From positions 186,001-250,000 of the forward strand of contig CAWIOX010000004.1 of NCBI GenBank assembly GCA_963837775.1: a stretch of 64,000 nucleotides of DNA, given 5' to 3'. The stretch is from CAWIOX01 sp963837775 (GTDB lineage Bacteria; Pseudomonadota; Gammaproteobacteria; Burkholderiales; Burkholderiaceae_D). The position numbers and the translations under genes were made by a program. This document shows, in pieces, positions 18,580-28,788 of this stretch (positions within the stretch are counted from its first letter, which is position 1; each line of letters starts with the position of its first letter). The notes beneath the pieces were generated by a model. That model ran no database searches, was not told where the DNA came from, and saw only the letters and a list, made by a program, of their open reading frames with translations.

Positions 18580-19006
18580 GATTGGACTCCTTGCAGCGTG
18601 CAGCTGTATTGCAGTTCACGCTCCACATTGGAGGCATAAAGATAATTGTTGCCGGTCAGTGCATAGGGCGTCACCGAGCGCTTGAACGGTGGCAGGTATT
18701 TGGCCTGATGGATCAGTATCGGCTGGCGCCTGGCGTCGAGGTAGGCGTACAGATTGATGGCATCGATCCGCTGCTTGCTGCCGAGCACCACCGTCTTGAA
18801 GCGGAAGCGCCCGCCAATGTCGATCGATGGCGCGCTGTAAGGATCGGTGCCGGGCGCTGCCTGCACGACATGGGTGGTGCCGGCGTAGGTGACTTGGCAA
18901 CGCAACAGCGGTGCGGCGTGAGCAGCGGGATTGACGACAGCGCGGCCAGGATCAGCGCACAACGGCAGGCCGTGCGTACTGGCAGAGGGCGGGATAGATT
19001 GCTCAT
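18576..19006 (-). CDS. Secreted protein of unknown function (one frame break)
   Basis: About 143 residues. MSNLSRPLPVRTACRCALI at 19006 begins a signal peptide. A single-base break near 18930 separates it from an AHAAPLLRC cleavage-like site and the mature domain, which contains QVTYAGTTHVVQAAPGTD and ends ELQYSCTLQGVQS. Two Cys in the mature part could form a disulphide. I know no family. It overlaps capA by four bases, so the products probably work together at the envelope. Confidence 0.6.
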
Positions 19007-19066
19007 GGACAAAGACCTTGGCGTTGCGGGTGATCGGTTTTTGATGCGGGACTGCATGGCAATTGA

Positions 19067-19432
19067 TCAAAACCGGTATTCGGCGACCACATGCTTGCTG
19101 AAGTTGTGCTTGGTACCGCCGGGCAATATGTCAGCCAGTTTTCTGGGGTTGGCGGCAGAAATGAACGCATCGGCGACCTGATCCTTGCAGCGGAACTTCA
19201 TTGCCGGGCTCAGGATTTCGCTGGCCTTGATTTTCAGATGGCGAAACAGCTTGGCCTTTTCGCTGCAGAGCAGGATATGGATTTCCTGCTTGAATTGCGA
19301 CAGCGGGATGTTGACCCACCAGCCCTCATCGCCTGCGTAGGGCACCACACTGGCCCAGTACGTGTTGCGCTCATTAAGCACGTTGGACCCAAGTGCTGCA
19401 TTGACCTGCTTGATGGCTTCAATTTTAGTCAT
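19067..19432 (-). CDS. Hypothetical protein
   Basis: A 121-residue protein from MTKIEAIKQVNAALG at 19432, chosen because AAGAGAAAA lies upstream and the residues before it look random. The middle has GWWVNIPLSQFKQEIHILL. No signal peptide or membrane segment. I recognise no family. It is followed by the secreted protein and capA genes on the same strand, 60 bp away. Confidence 0.55.
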   Translation of the reverse strand: MTKIEAIKQVNAALGSNVLNERNTYWASVVPYAGDEGWWVNIPLSQFKQEIHILLCSEKAKLFRHLKIKASEILSPAMKFRCKDQVADAFISAANPRKLADILPGGTKHNFSKHVVAEYRF

Positions 19433-19496
19433 GATTTTTCTCTTGATGATGGGATAAAAGTATCTGCAAGACAATCCGGAGCACAGATTGCCTTCC

Positions 19497-19577
19497 AACA
19501 TACTCACCCATGTATATTTTATAAGCCAATGAAATTACGCGGGAGACTGGGTATTTCTTCTTATACTCCCACATAAT
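19497..19577 (+). repeat. Dispersed intergenic repeat, copy 5
   Basis: Left box ACATACTCACCCATGTATATTTT, core TTACGCGGGAGACTGGG, right box TTATACTCCC. It reads opposite to both flanking genes. Confidence 0.75.
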
Positions 19578-19586
19578 TGGCTAAAT

Positions 19587-21225
19587 TTATTGACTAGCCG
19601 CAGGGCTGGCAAATTCCAGTTCGCCGGTCAATTGCTGTGCGTTGGCTGGCAAATGCACGGTGAACGTTTTCCCTCCCCGACTACACTGCTGACGGCAATA
19701 CGTCCGCCGTGTTTTTGGATGATGCCATAAGACAGCGACAATCCGAGCCCGGTACCGCTTCCCACCGGCTTGGTGGTGAAGAACGGCTCGAATATACGGC
19801 GCATATCTTCAGGTTGGATGCCGCAACCGGTATCCGATATTTTGATCCAGACCCAGTCGTCCTGGCATCCGGTGGCAACGGTGATTTGACCGAACTCTTT
19901 GATCGCATGGGCAGCATTGATCAACAGGTTCATGAATACCTGATTCAGCTGCGAGACCAGGCATTTACCGGAGGCAGATTGCCGTACTGCCGGACGACTG
20001 TGGCTTTGTACTTGATTTCGTTGTTGACGATATTGAGCGTGCTGTCAATCCCGCGATGCAGGTCGGCTTGCTGCCAGTCCGCCTCGCCCACGTGAGAAAA
20101 ATCTTTCAGCGATTGGACAATATCCTTGACCCGCTTTAAGCCGTCCATCGATTCGATGACCAAATCAGTCGCATCCTCCTTGAGAAAATCAACTTCAGCA
20201 TGTTTTCTGATGGCGGCGATTTTCGCGAATATATTTGGCTTGTCCGCCAATGATTCGACGGCGTCTTCATAATCGGCAATCACGCCAAACAGCGTTTCCA
20301 TATAAGTTTTCAATGCCCCCATGTTGGAATTAACGAAACCGATCGGGTTGTTGATTTCGTGCGCGATACCCGCTGCCAGTTGCCCAATCGACGCCATTTT
20401 CTCCGATTGCAGCAACTGATCGTGCGCTTCCTGCAATTTCCTGATCAGTTGCTGCAGCTCCAGCGTGCGCTCATTGACCAGTTCTTCCAGATGGTTGCGA
20501 TGCAGGCTGAGCTCTTTTTCTGCCGCGGTACGCAGTTCGATATCCTGTTCCAGCGCACGATTTTTGGCCTCGATCTCATCAAACAAGGCTTGCAACGCCT
20601 TACGGGTATGTTCAAGGCTCGCGCCGAGAACGCCGAGTTCGTCTTTGCGTTCCCACAGGAAGGGCTGGCTCAGCTGGCGCTGCGCGAGTTGTTCCGATTC
20701 CTGCAGCAGGCGTTTGATTGGCGCCAGCAAACGTCGTTGCAGCAGGGCCACGATCAACAACAGGCTCAACAGCAGCTGACCGCCCAGCGTCCAGATGAAA
20801 AAGCGCCGGTCTTGTGCTATCTGATTGGTTAATCGGCTGCGGTCCATCTCGATGCTGACATGGCCAATCACCGCATCATTGGCATACACTTTTCTCTCGA
20901 CGGTAATGCCCCGACCGGTACGCCGTTCCGGGAAGGTCTTTGATAAAAATTCGTTGAATTTATTATCGCTGACCGATACCCGTACGACACGTTCATCGCC
21001 AAGAACCGATTGCAGCAGAGGCCGGCCGGCATCCGGGTTGATGTTCCATAGCGGCTCCTGCATCCCAAGAGACAGAATTTCGGCCAGTCGTTCCTGATCC
21101 GCTGTCAGGTTTTGCGTCAGCGTCTGCTCTCTCTGCCGCAATGTCAGCAATGCGCTGATGGAGAATGGAATTGACAAGCCGATAACCACGGAGATCACAA
21201 TGGCTGCACCTAATTTTATCCGCAT
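19587..21225 (-). CDS. Membrane-bound sensor histidine kinase (frame breaks)
   Basis: About 546 residues: TM1 (about 8-30), a periplasmic region of about 130 residues, TM2, a HAMP-like linker (RRLLAPIKRLLQESEQLAQR), coiled coil, then ASIGQLAAGIAHEINNPIG with the phosphoacceptor His, and an ATPase domain with DTGCGIQPED and GTGLGLSLSYGI. Breaks occur near 19960 and 19672; after the second, the frame ends TFTVHLPANAQQ and a short tail. Start MRIKLGAA at 21225 follows AAGGGATATTG. No receiver gene is adjacent. It is divergent from a solute-binding protein that may share its signal. Confidence 0.82.
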
Positions 21226-21472
21226 CAATATCCCTTGATCCCTTTTTATCCATGTGCATTCTTGCCAAGATAAGCAGTTATTGCGCAAAACCACGATCGC
21301 CAGACATCATAACGACCAACGATGCTCTCTTGTAATTTTCTCCCATTCATTACGCGATAATTAGTTACACTGAACAAGGAATGTTGCTCCGTGATGGCTA
21401 CTTCTAACGATTCGTGACAAGCGCATACGCAACCGGCGCTAGCAATTTCGGCATCTTGCCTACTGGAAAAAC

Positions 21473-22247
21473 ATGAATATTCTTCGCTTATTAAGCCTGT
21501 TGCTGCCTATGTTCCATGTGTCAGCAGTCGGGGCAACGGAAGTCATGCGCCTGGCTAGCCTGGAATGGCTGCCTTACGTTGGGGCCACCCTGCCCCAACA
21601 CGGTCTTTCGGCGGTGATCGCCGCCACAGCAGCCAAACAGATGGATCACAAGTTGCGCATCGATTATTTTCCCTGGCTGAGGGCGATGCAAGTCGGCTCC
21701 GAAGATCCCGGCTTCTCCGGATACTTTCCCGCCTATCACTGCCGAGCGGGCAAAGAAATGTCATTTTTCAAAAAAAATGGGAACCAGCACGCTTGGTCTG
21801 GCTTACCTGAAAGAGAAGCCGATCCAATGGCAATCGTTGCCACAGCTTACCGGGCTCACATTTGGCGTGGTATTTGGTTACTCGAACGGCGAAGAGTTTG
21901 ACGCAATGGTAAAACAGGGGAAATTGAAGGTCGATACCTCGCCCAACGATGTACTGAACATCCGGAAACTATTGGCATCTCGCGTAAGTGCCATAGCGAT
22001 CGACAAATCGGTATTGCGTTATTTATTGCTGACGGATGCAGACTTCATCAAGCAGCGCGAAAAAATTGTCTTTGATGACCATGTACTGGCAGAACTAACC
22101 CTGCATGTCTGCTTTCAGCCGACAGCGCGCGGCCTGATAATGCAGCAAGCATTCGATGCCTCGCTAAAAAGCATTGATGTGCATAAAATCGAAAATGCGT
22201 TTTTCCAAGAACTGGAATCTAAAATATTGCCGGTGAACAGCAAATGA
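21473..22247 (+). CDS. Periplasmic solute-binding protein, family 3-like (one frame break)
   Basis: About 257 residues with a signal peptide (1-22, ending VGATEV). It resembles the polar amino acid-type binding fold: ASLEWLPYVG and FSGYFPAYH near the start. A frame break near 21770 separates MSFFKKNG from TSTLGLAYLKEKPIQW. No transporter membrane genes are adjacent, so it could serve as a sensor component for the divergent kinase, as some solo binding proteins do. That role is inference. Confidence 0.68.
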
Positions 22248-22344
22248 ATCATCCCTGTGCGTGGTTAACAACAAGTTTTGCGCAACAGGTGCCCACGCAT
22301 GCAGACACGCTGTCAACGCATGACAAGCTCGATGCCAGACGATC

Positions 22345-22839
22345 TCAGCCCAGTTTTTCAGCTGCCACCAGCACCCCATCCTCATCTGCATAGATCCAGT
22401 CACCCGGATTGACCGCGACACCGGCGATCATCACGCGCAGATTCACATCGCCGGCACCCTTCTTGATGCTCTTTTGCGGGTGTGTCGCCAGCGCACGCAC
22501 GCCGAGGGCGCAAGTGTTGATCTCTGCCGAATCGCGGATGCAGCCGTTGACGACGATGCCGGCCCAGCCGTTTTTCACACCCAGCAGGCCAAGGTTGCCG
22601 CCGACCAGCGCGCAGCGCAGGCTGCCGCCGCCATCGATCACCAGCACCTGACCATTGCCCGGCCGCTCCAGTGCGGCGCGCACCAGTGCATTGTCCTCGA
22701 ACACTTTCAGGGTGGCGGCCTGACCGGAAAAACGCAGGTTCTGGCCAAAGGACTTGAACACCGGCGGCAATACCGCCAGTGCGCCGCTCGCCAGTCGGTC
22801 TTCATGTGCATCGCATAGGTCGCAGGTCGCAAAAGTCAT
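22345..22839 (-). CDS. rraA: RraA-family protein (RNase E activity regulator / HMG aldolase-like)
   Basis: A 164-residue protein. VIDGGGSLRCALVGGNLG and IVVNGCIRDSAEI are the RraA/MenG-like signatures, with DWIYADEDGVLV near the C-terminus. E. coli RraA binds and inhibits RNase E; related proteins in other bacteria are 4-hydroxy-4-methyl-2-oxoglutarate aldolases and share the GGN and RD motifs. Both are possible here. Complete, no frameshift; monocistronic, read toward the kinase/binding-protein region. Confidence 0.88.
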   Translation of the reverse strand: MTFATCDLCDAHEDRLASGALAVLPPVFKSFGQNLRFSGQAATLKVFEDNALVRAALERPGNGQVLVIDGGGSLRCALVGGNLGLLGVKNGWAGIVVNGCIRDSAEINTCALGVRALATHPQKSIKKGAGDVNLRVMIAGVAVNPGDWIYADEDGVLVAAEKLG

Positions 22840-22908
22840 TCAATTCTCCGGCAGGTTTATAAAATTCATCGTTGCAGCGATTGTAAGCGGCGCACGCTGA
22901 ATGAAAAA

Positions 22909-22939
22909 GGGGCATCGCTAGTTGCCGATGCCCCTTTTT
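22909..22939. terminator. Intrinsic terminator
   Basis: GGGGCATCG pairs with CGATGCCCC around CTAGTTGC; A-runs and T-runs on both sides make it usable in either direction. It lies just after the MFS stop codon. Confidence 0.85.
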
Positions 22940-22954
22940 CCGTTGAAGTGTTCG

Positions 22955-24187
22955 CTAAGCCGCTTGCGCGCTCGCAGCCCGTTTGCTGGTATCGCTGCCG
23001 ACGCTGACTGCGGTGACAATCGCCAGCATCTGAAATATGCCGATACAGATAAACACCCACGCCGGATGGCTGGCATCCATCAACGCGCCAAACAACAACG
23101 GTGCGATTGCAACGCCGGCATCCAGCCCGGAATACACCACGCCATAGACGCGCCCGGTCGCATTCTTCGGCGCGGCGGCACGAATCAGCAAATCGCGCGA
23201 TGGTCCGGCAATCCCTGCGCCCAGGCCAACCGCCGCCATCAACAGCAAAGCCCCCCATGCCGGCACCCAAGCAGTGGCAATCATCAAGGCCATCGCGCCT
23301 GATACCGTAAACGCCAATGCGATGGTGCGGTCGTGCTGCGTCGTTTTGGTAGCCAAAAACCCGCCCCACAGCATGCCCGCCGCCGAAGCCAGCATGTACG
23401 CAGTGAACGCCGTGGTCGCCAGCGGCAGCGACATGTCATACAGCGCACGCAGGCTGGAAGAAGAAAAGCTCTGAATCCCGCCCAGCGCCAGCGCCGTGAT
23501 GAAAAAGAAACCGAAGCACAGCCAGACCGAAGGCAGGCGCATGAAATCCAGCAAAGCGCCTTCCTGTGTATCGGCATGATGCGCTGACGCAGCTGAAGCA
23601 ACCGGCGTGGCCAGCACCGCGCGGTAGATCCACAGCAGAGCCAGCACCGCGAAGGCGACAAACGACGCGAAGAACAATGCGATGCGCCAGCCTGCCAGAC
23701 TGGCAATCGTGGTCATGAAGACCGGCGCGGCCGCCCAGCCGAGATTGCCGGAAATGCCATGCACCGAAAAAGCATGCCCCAGACGTGCAGGCGAAACCCG
23801 CTTGTTGAGCAGAGTAAAGTCCGATGGATGAAACACGCAATTACCGAGGCCCGCCAGCATTGACCCCGCCAGCAGCATCGGATAATTCGGCGCCAGCGAC
23901 ATCGCCAAAGCGGCGATGCCCAGACAGCCAAGACCACCGAACAGCACGGTGCGGGCCCCGACCTTGTCCACCACAAAACCTGCCAGCGCCTGGCCGATGC
24001 CGGAGACGATGAAAAATACTGTCATCAGGAAACCCAGTTCAGCATAGGACAAATCAAAAGCCAGCTTCAACCACGGGAACAGCGATGCCAGCAACAATTG
24101 GGAAAAATGCGACACCCCATGCGCGGTAGCGACCAGGCCGATCACCTGCGCATCCTGGCGCAGGGTATTGTTTGACAAGGTACTCAT
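22955..24187 (-). CDS. Major facilitator superfamily transporter
   Basis: A 410-residue inner-membrane protein with about 12 hydrophobic helices. GQALAGFVVDKVGARTVLFG is the MFS motif between helices 2 and 3; GISGNLGWAAAP and GLGAGIAGPSRDLLIRAA are other recurrent segments. The C-terminus is cytoplasmic. Resembles fosmidomycin-resistance/sugar-type efflux members, but the substrate is unknown. No frameshift. Divergent from an AraC regulator that probably controls it. Confidence 0.82.
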   Translation of the reverse strand: MSTLSNNTLRQDAQVIGLVATAHGVSHFSQLLLASLFPWLKLAFDLSYAELGFLMTVFFIVSGIGQALAGFVVDKVGARTVLFGGLGCLGIAALAMSLAPNYPMLLAGSMLAGLGNCVFHPSDFTLLNKRVSPARLGHAFSVHGISGNLGWAAAPVFMTTIASLAGWRIALFFASFVAFAVLALLWIYRAVLATPVASAASAHHADTQEGALLDFMRLPSVWLCFGFFFITALALGGIQSFSSSSLRALYDMSLPLATTAFTAYMLASAAGMLWGGFLATKTTQHDRTIALAFTVSGAMALMIATAWVPAWGALLLMAAVGLGAGIAGPSRDLLIRAAAPKNATGRVYGVVYSGLDAGVAIAPLLFGALMDASHPAWVFICIGIFQMLAIVTAVSVGSDTSKRAASAQAA

Positions 24188-24296
24188 GGCATTCTCTTTG
24201 ATGAACGATGCGAATTAATGATGCCTTCAGTGTAAGCAGAAATGCGACGTCTGCTTTAAGATAGAAAGACATAATTTATCGATATTCTGCCATGCA

Positions 24297-25082
24297 TTGC
24301 AACCACTAACCCATACCCGCCTGGTACAACCGGCAATGGCGCCGACGCCGCAGCGCCCGGTCAGGCTGATCGCCCGTGATCTGGCCGCATCGGAATTGCT
24401 GGCCGCCCATAGTCACGCCTGGGGCCAGGTCACTTATGCGCTGGAAGGTGTGGTGCGCGTCACGGTTGGCAACCGCAGCTGGATTGTGCCGCCGTTGCGG
24501 GCGATCTGGATTCCGCCAATGGCGCTGCATGAAGTCACCACGCTGGAAAAAGCCCGCCTGCGCGCACTCTATGTGCACGCCGATGCTGCGCCATTCCAGC
24601 GACCGGAGTGCGAGGTACTGACGGTGTCGCCGCTATTGCGCGAAATGATCGTTGCGCTGTCGCAAGCCGACGAGGATGCGCCGCGCGAAGCACTGCTGGC
24701 GGCCCTGATCCTGGATGAGCTGTCGCGCTCGGCAGCGCGCCCAATATGCGTCGCGCTGCCCGCCGACAAGCGACTGAAAACCCTGTGCGACACACTGATA
24801 GCCGACCCTGCGTCGACGCTGACGCTACATGACTGGTCGCGGCGCGTCGGCGCGTCCGAACGCACGCTGGCGCGCCTGTTCGAACAGGATCTGGGGCTGA
24901 CTTTCGGCCAATGGCGGCAGCAGGTCAGGCTGGCACACGCGGCGCCGCTGATCGCACGCGGGCTGCCCTTGTCGCAGGTGGCGGCCGAACTCGGCTACGC
25001 CAGCCAGTCGGCATTTTCCGCAATGTTTAAGAAGACCTTCGGGCAGTCGCCCTCGGCATTTTTTGCGAAAAAACCGGATTGA
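24297..25082 (+). CDS. AraC-family transcriptional regulator
   Basis: A 261-residue regulator: cupin-like N-domain (about 30-110, with HSHAWGQVTYALEGVVRVT) and two helix-turn-helix units, the second containing LSQVAAELGYASQSAFSAMF and FGQSPSAFF. Start is uncertain: TTG at 24297 or ATG at 24336 (MAPTPQRP). The His-rich cupin suggests a small-molecule or metal effector. Divergent from the MFS gene (110 bp), its likely target. Converges with hemW with only four bases between. Confidence 0.83.
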   Translation: MQPLTHTRLVQPAMAPTPQRPVRLIARDLAASELLAAHSHAWGQVTYALEGVVRVTVGNRSWIVPPLRAIWIPPMALHEVTTLEKARLRALYVHADAAPFQRPECEVLTVSPLLREMIVALSQADEDAPREALLAALILDELSRSAARPICVALPADKRLKTLCDTLIADPASTLTLHDWSRRVGASERTLARLFEQDLGLTFGQWRQQVRLAHAAPLIARGLPLSQVAAELGYASQSAFSAMFKKTFGQSPSAFFAKKPD

Positions 25083-25086
25083 ATGC

Positions 25087-26342
25087 TTAGTCAGTCAGAA
25101 ATAATTGTTGCAAATCATTCAAGAAACGCTGTCCCAACTCAGTCGGCCGGATGATTTGATGATCGCGATACAGCAGGCCTTTGGCTTCCGCCTGCGCCAG
25201 CGGTTTTTCAATCGCATTCAGCGCCAGTCCGGTGCGTTCGGCAAACAGATTGGCCGAAAAGCCGTTATGCAGGCGCAGTGTATTGAGCATGAATTCAAAG
25301 CCGAGGTCTTCACGACCGACTTCGAACTCTTCCTGGATCTGGCTACCCATACGAATGTGCTCAAGATAGGCTTTCGGCTGCTTGTGGCGGACCTGGCGCA
25401 CGATCCGGTGCGGGAACGATAATTTGGAGTGGGCACCGGCACCAATGCCGAGATAATCACCAAATTCCCAATAATTCAGGTTGTGCCGCGCCTGCCGCTT
25501 CGGCTGCGCATAGGCCGACACTTCATACTGCGCATAACCGGCGGCCGCTGGTCATATCCTGGATCATGTCCTGCATTTCGGCGCTGGCATCGTCATCCGG
25601 CACGACCGGCGGATATTTGGCAAAAAAGGTATTTGGCTCCAGCGTCAGGTGATACAGCGACAGATGCGGCGGCGCATAAGCGATGGCGGTTGCGATGTCC
25701 TGGCGCGCCTGCGCCAGGGTTTGCTGACGGCAGCGCGTACATCAGGTCGAGATTGAAATTATCGAAATTGGCATGCGCAATATCGACTGCCCGCCGCGCC
25801 TCGTCGCCATCATGGATCCGGCCCAGTGCCTGCAGATGGTGTTGATTGAAACTCTGGATGCCGATCGATAGACGGTTGACCCCGCTGGCACGGTAGGAGC
25901 GAAATTTTTCGGCCTCGAAGGTGCCGGGATTGGCCTCCATCGTGATTTCGGCTGCGCCGTCCAGCGGCAACAGCGTGCGCACATCCGACAGCAGGCGATC
26001 CAGTCCGGCCGCAGACATCAGGCTGGGCGTGCCGCCGCCGATGAAAATCGTGTAAATCTTGCGCCCCCAGATCAGCGGCAGAGCGCTTTCCAGGTCGGCG
26101 CGCAACGCATCGAGATATTCCTCTTCGGGAAACCGCCGCCCTTCGCCTCATGCGAATTGAAATCGCAATATGGGCATTTTCTCACGCACCAGGGGAAGTG
26201 GATATACAGCGACAGCGGCGGCAACGCCGTCAGGTGCAGCGCGCCCGGCTTGAGGAAGGATGGCGGCCTGGCTCGCAGCCGGCAGCTTGTCCGCTGGCTT
26301 GGTATTTGTGCCAATTGGCTTGATCGGAATAATCGGGATCAT
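25087..26342 (-). CDS. hemW: Radical SAM heme chaperone HemW (several frame breaks)
   Basis: About 418 codons. CVRKCPYCDFNSH carries the C-x3-C-x2-C cluster motif of radical SAM enzymes; IFIGGGTPSLM and MEANPGTFEAEKF follow, then SIGIQSFNQHHLQALG. The C-terminus has EFGDYLGIGAGAHSKL and LNTLRLHNGF. Breaks lie near 26260, 26110, 25725 and 25545. HemW-type proteins bind heme and assist its insertion; older annotation is oxygen-independent coproporphyrinogen oxidase. The start at 26342 overlaps the rdgB stop (ATGA). Confidence 0.88.
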
Positions 26343-26922
26343 CGCAATTTTTCTACCAGAGCGCGCAACGCTTGGCCGCGGTGCGACAGCGCATTTTTCT
26401 GATCTGCAGACAGTTCGGCTACGGTCTTGCCTAAGGCGGCAATCCAGAAATGCGGATCGTAACCAAAGCCGCCGGCACCGTGCGGGCTCGCAATAATTTC
26501 GCCATTCCAGCGCCCTTCGGCGATGATCGGCTGCGGGTCATTGGCATGCCGCACATACACCAGAGCGCAATAATAATAGGCCGATTTGTCTGCGTGCGCG
26601 GCCAGGTCTTCCACCAGCTTCTGGTTGTTGCGCAGATCGGATTTCGGCTCGCCGGCATAACGTGCAGACAATACCCCGGGCGTGCCTTCCAGCGCATTGA
26701 CGCAGACCCCGGAATCATCCGCCAGCGCCGGCATCCCGGTCAGCAAGGCAGCATGGCGCGCCTTCGCCAATGCATTTTCGATAAAGGTCGGATGCGGCTC
26801 TTCGGCTTCCGGCACGTTGAGTTCGCCTTGCGTGCGCAGATCGAAACCGATCGGCGCCAGCATTTCGCTGAATTCCTTCAGTTTGCCGGCATTGTTAGAA
26901 GCGAGAACAGGGTTTGTGTCAT
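26339..26922 (-). CDS. rdgB: XTP/dITP pyrophosphatase RdgB
   Basis: About 194 residues. LASNNAGKLKEFSEML is the HAM1-family substrate loop; FIENALAKARHAA and ADDSGVCVNAL, GVLSARYAG, and GAGGFGYDPHFW complete the signature. It hydrolyses non-canonical purine triphosphates such as XTP and dITP. The likely start MTQT at 26922 needs one missing base near 26911 to join the conserved frame; an in-frame ATG further upstream (26989) gives an implausible extension. Overlaps hemW by four bases. Confidence 0.9.
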
Positions 26923-27026
26923 GAAAAACAAAATAGGGAATCAGAGGATGCGCTGCACTATGCGTGCAGCGCCATTGCAGGTGGAGCAATCAGACTGTAA
27001 TCGCCTGTAACGACAGCTATTTATAG

Positions 27027-27751
27027 GCTATAAGCCCAACGCTTGTTTCTGCAGACGATCAAGTCGGCGATCCCCTGCTGCGCCAGATCGAGCAGCGGTC
27101 CATGGTGTCGCGATCGAATGCCGCGCCTTCCGCCGTACCCTGCACCTCGATGAAATGGCCGGCATCGGTCATCACCACGTTCATGTCGGTATCGCAGCCG
27201 GAATCTTCCTGATAATCCAGATCCAGCACCGGCATGCCCTGATACACGCCGACCGAAATCGCTGCCACGAAATGTTTGAGCGGCAATGACACGAATAGCG
27301 CCGCGCGCGACCAGCTGCGCAAACGCATCATAGGCGCGCGACCATGGCGCCGGTGATCGCTGCGGTGCGCGTGCCGCCATCGGCCTGGATCACGTCGCAA
27401 TCGAGATGCAGCGTGCGCTCGCCGAAGCCTTCCAGATCGAAGGCGGCGCGCAACGAACGGCCGATCAGACGCTGGATTTCCTGGGTGCGGCCGGATTGCT
27501 TGCCCTTGGCCGCTTCACGATCCATGCGGGTATGGGTGGAGCGCGGCAGCATGCCGTATTCGGCAGTCAGCCAGCCCTGACCTTTGCCTTTCAAAAACCG
27601 CGGCACCTTGTCTTCGATGCTGGCGGTGCAGATCACGCTGGTGTCGCCGAACTCGACCAGTACCGAACCTTCGGCATGCTTGGTGTAATTGCGGCTGCAG
27701 GCGAATGGGACGCAGCGCATCGGCGGCGCGACCATTGGCGTCGTATTTCAT
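27027..27751 (-). CDS. rph: Ribonuclease PH (several frame breaks)
   Basis: About 241 codons. MKYDANGRAADALRPI opens the gene; GSVLVEFGDTSVICTASIE, LPRSTHTRMDREAAKGKQSG and LDCDVIQADGGTRTAAITGA are the RNase PH signatures, and the last residues are the usual QKQALGL. Breaks occur near 27710, 27335, 27290, 27090 and 27052. The enzyme trims tRNA 3' ends with inorganic phosphate. Frame breaks between perfectly spaced conserved blocks look like indel errors. Same strand as hemW and rdgB. Confidence 0.88.
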
Positions 27752-27762
27752 GGTGCATAGTG

Positions 27763-27900
27763 TCAATCCTTGGAAGTTATACCGATGGATTTCTGGATAG
27801 CGCCGCGGATCTCTGCGATCGCTCTTTCGATTTCAGCATCGTCGAATGCGTCCGGCGCTGCCGCCTATCCTCCGGCATGGCCAGAATTGTGGTTGTGACC
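27763..27900 (-). other. Possible small gene or remnant upstream of rph
   Basis: A frame ending AFDDAEIERAIAEIRGAIQK (then a short tail and a TGA at 27763) looks protein-like, but its upstream part lies in another frame. I recognise no family. It occupies the gap between the phosphatase and rph. Confidence 0.25.
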
Positions 27901-27944
27901 TCGCCCAACAGGCAAGGTATTAGTGCGTAATTGTAGCCGCATCC

Positions 27945-28696
27945 TCAGAGGCTATTATTGCCTTCCCACATCATCGCCAGCGCAGTGACATTGTCGCTGA
28001 ATGCCTGCCGGCAATCCCGGTGGCGCTAGCCAGCAATTCCGGAACCGCACGCACAATGGTATTGTCGTGCAAGCTCTGGGCCAGCACATGATCCGGCAGC
28101 ACCGACCACAGGCCATCCGAGCATAGCAACATCATGTCGCCCGGCCTGCAAAGTCGACCGGCGGGAAATTTCGACAATCGGCAAATTGGACGCCCCCAGG
28201 CAATTGAATAATTTGTTGCGGTCAGGATGGGTATCACGTTCGGATGGATCAACTTTACCTTGTGCAATCAGGGTCTCGATGCGTGAATGATCCCGGGTGC
28301 GCGCCAGAATTTGTCCCTTACGCATCCAATACAGTCGAGAATCGCCGCAATGCGCCCAGAAAGCGTGCCATGCTGAATCAGGCACGCGACAATGGTGGTG
28401 CGCGGCGTTTCCGGCAACTGGTATTGCATCGCGATAACGCATAATTTCGTGATGTGCATCCATAAAACTTTCTTCCAGAAAGCGTTCCGGCTGTTTAACG
28501 TAAGGCGTGGCTTTTTGCCGGAACACGGTGTTATGGTCTGCATTGCAATAGTGGCAGCCATCTCGCCCTTGATATGCCCACCCATGCCGTCTGCCAGCAA
28601 TAACAGCAAGGCGTCGCGGGTAAAGCTGTAGCCCATGCGATCTTGGTTGACCTTGCGGCCGCCGATATGGCTTTCTTGATAGACGGAAAATCGCAT
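27945..28696 (-). CDS. PP2C-type serine/threonine protein phosphatase (frame breaks)
   Basis: About 250 codons. The N-terminus MRFSVYQESHIGGRKVNQDR and LLLADGMGGHIKGEMAA give the metal-binding Asp motifs; AHCGDSRLYWMRKGQ, LLCSDGLWSVLPD and a C-terminal AFSDNVTALAMMWEGN complete the PPM fold. Breaks occur near 28500, 28150 and 28020. It removes phosphate from Ser/Thr with Mn or Mg. The adjacent kinase gene is the obvious partner. Substrates unknown; no type VI secretion genes are near. Confidence 0.86.
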
Positions 28697-28788
28697 GAAC
28701 CGATTGTGTTATGCAATACTAGCGATGCAGGTTGAGTTGAAAATGATCATGAAGAATTACAGGTGTGGTCTGGTGCCGCACCCGATTT

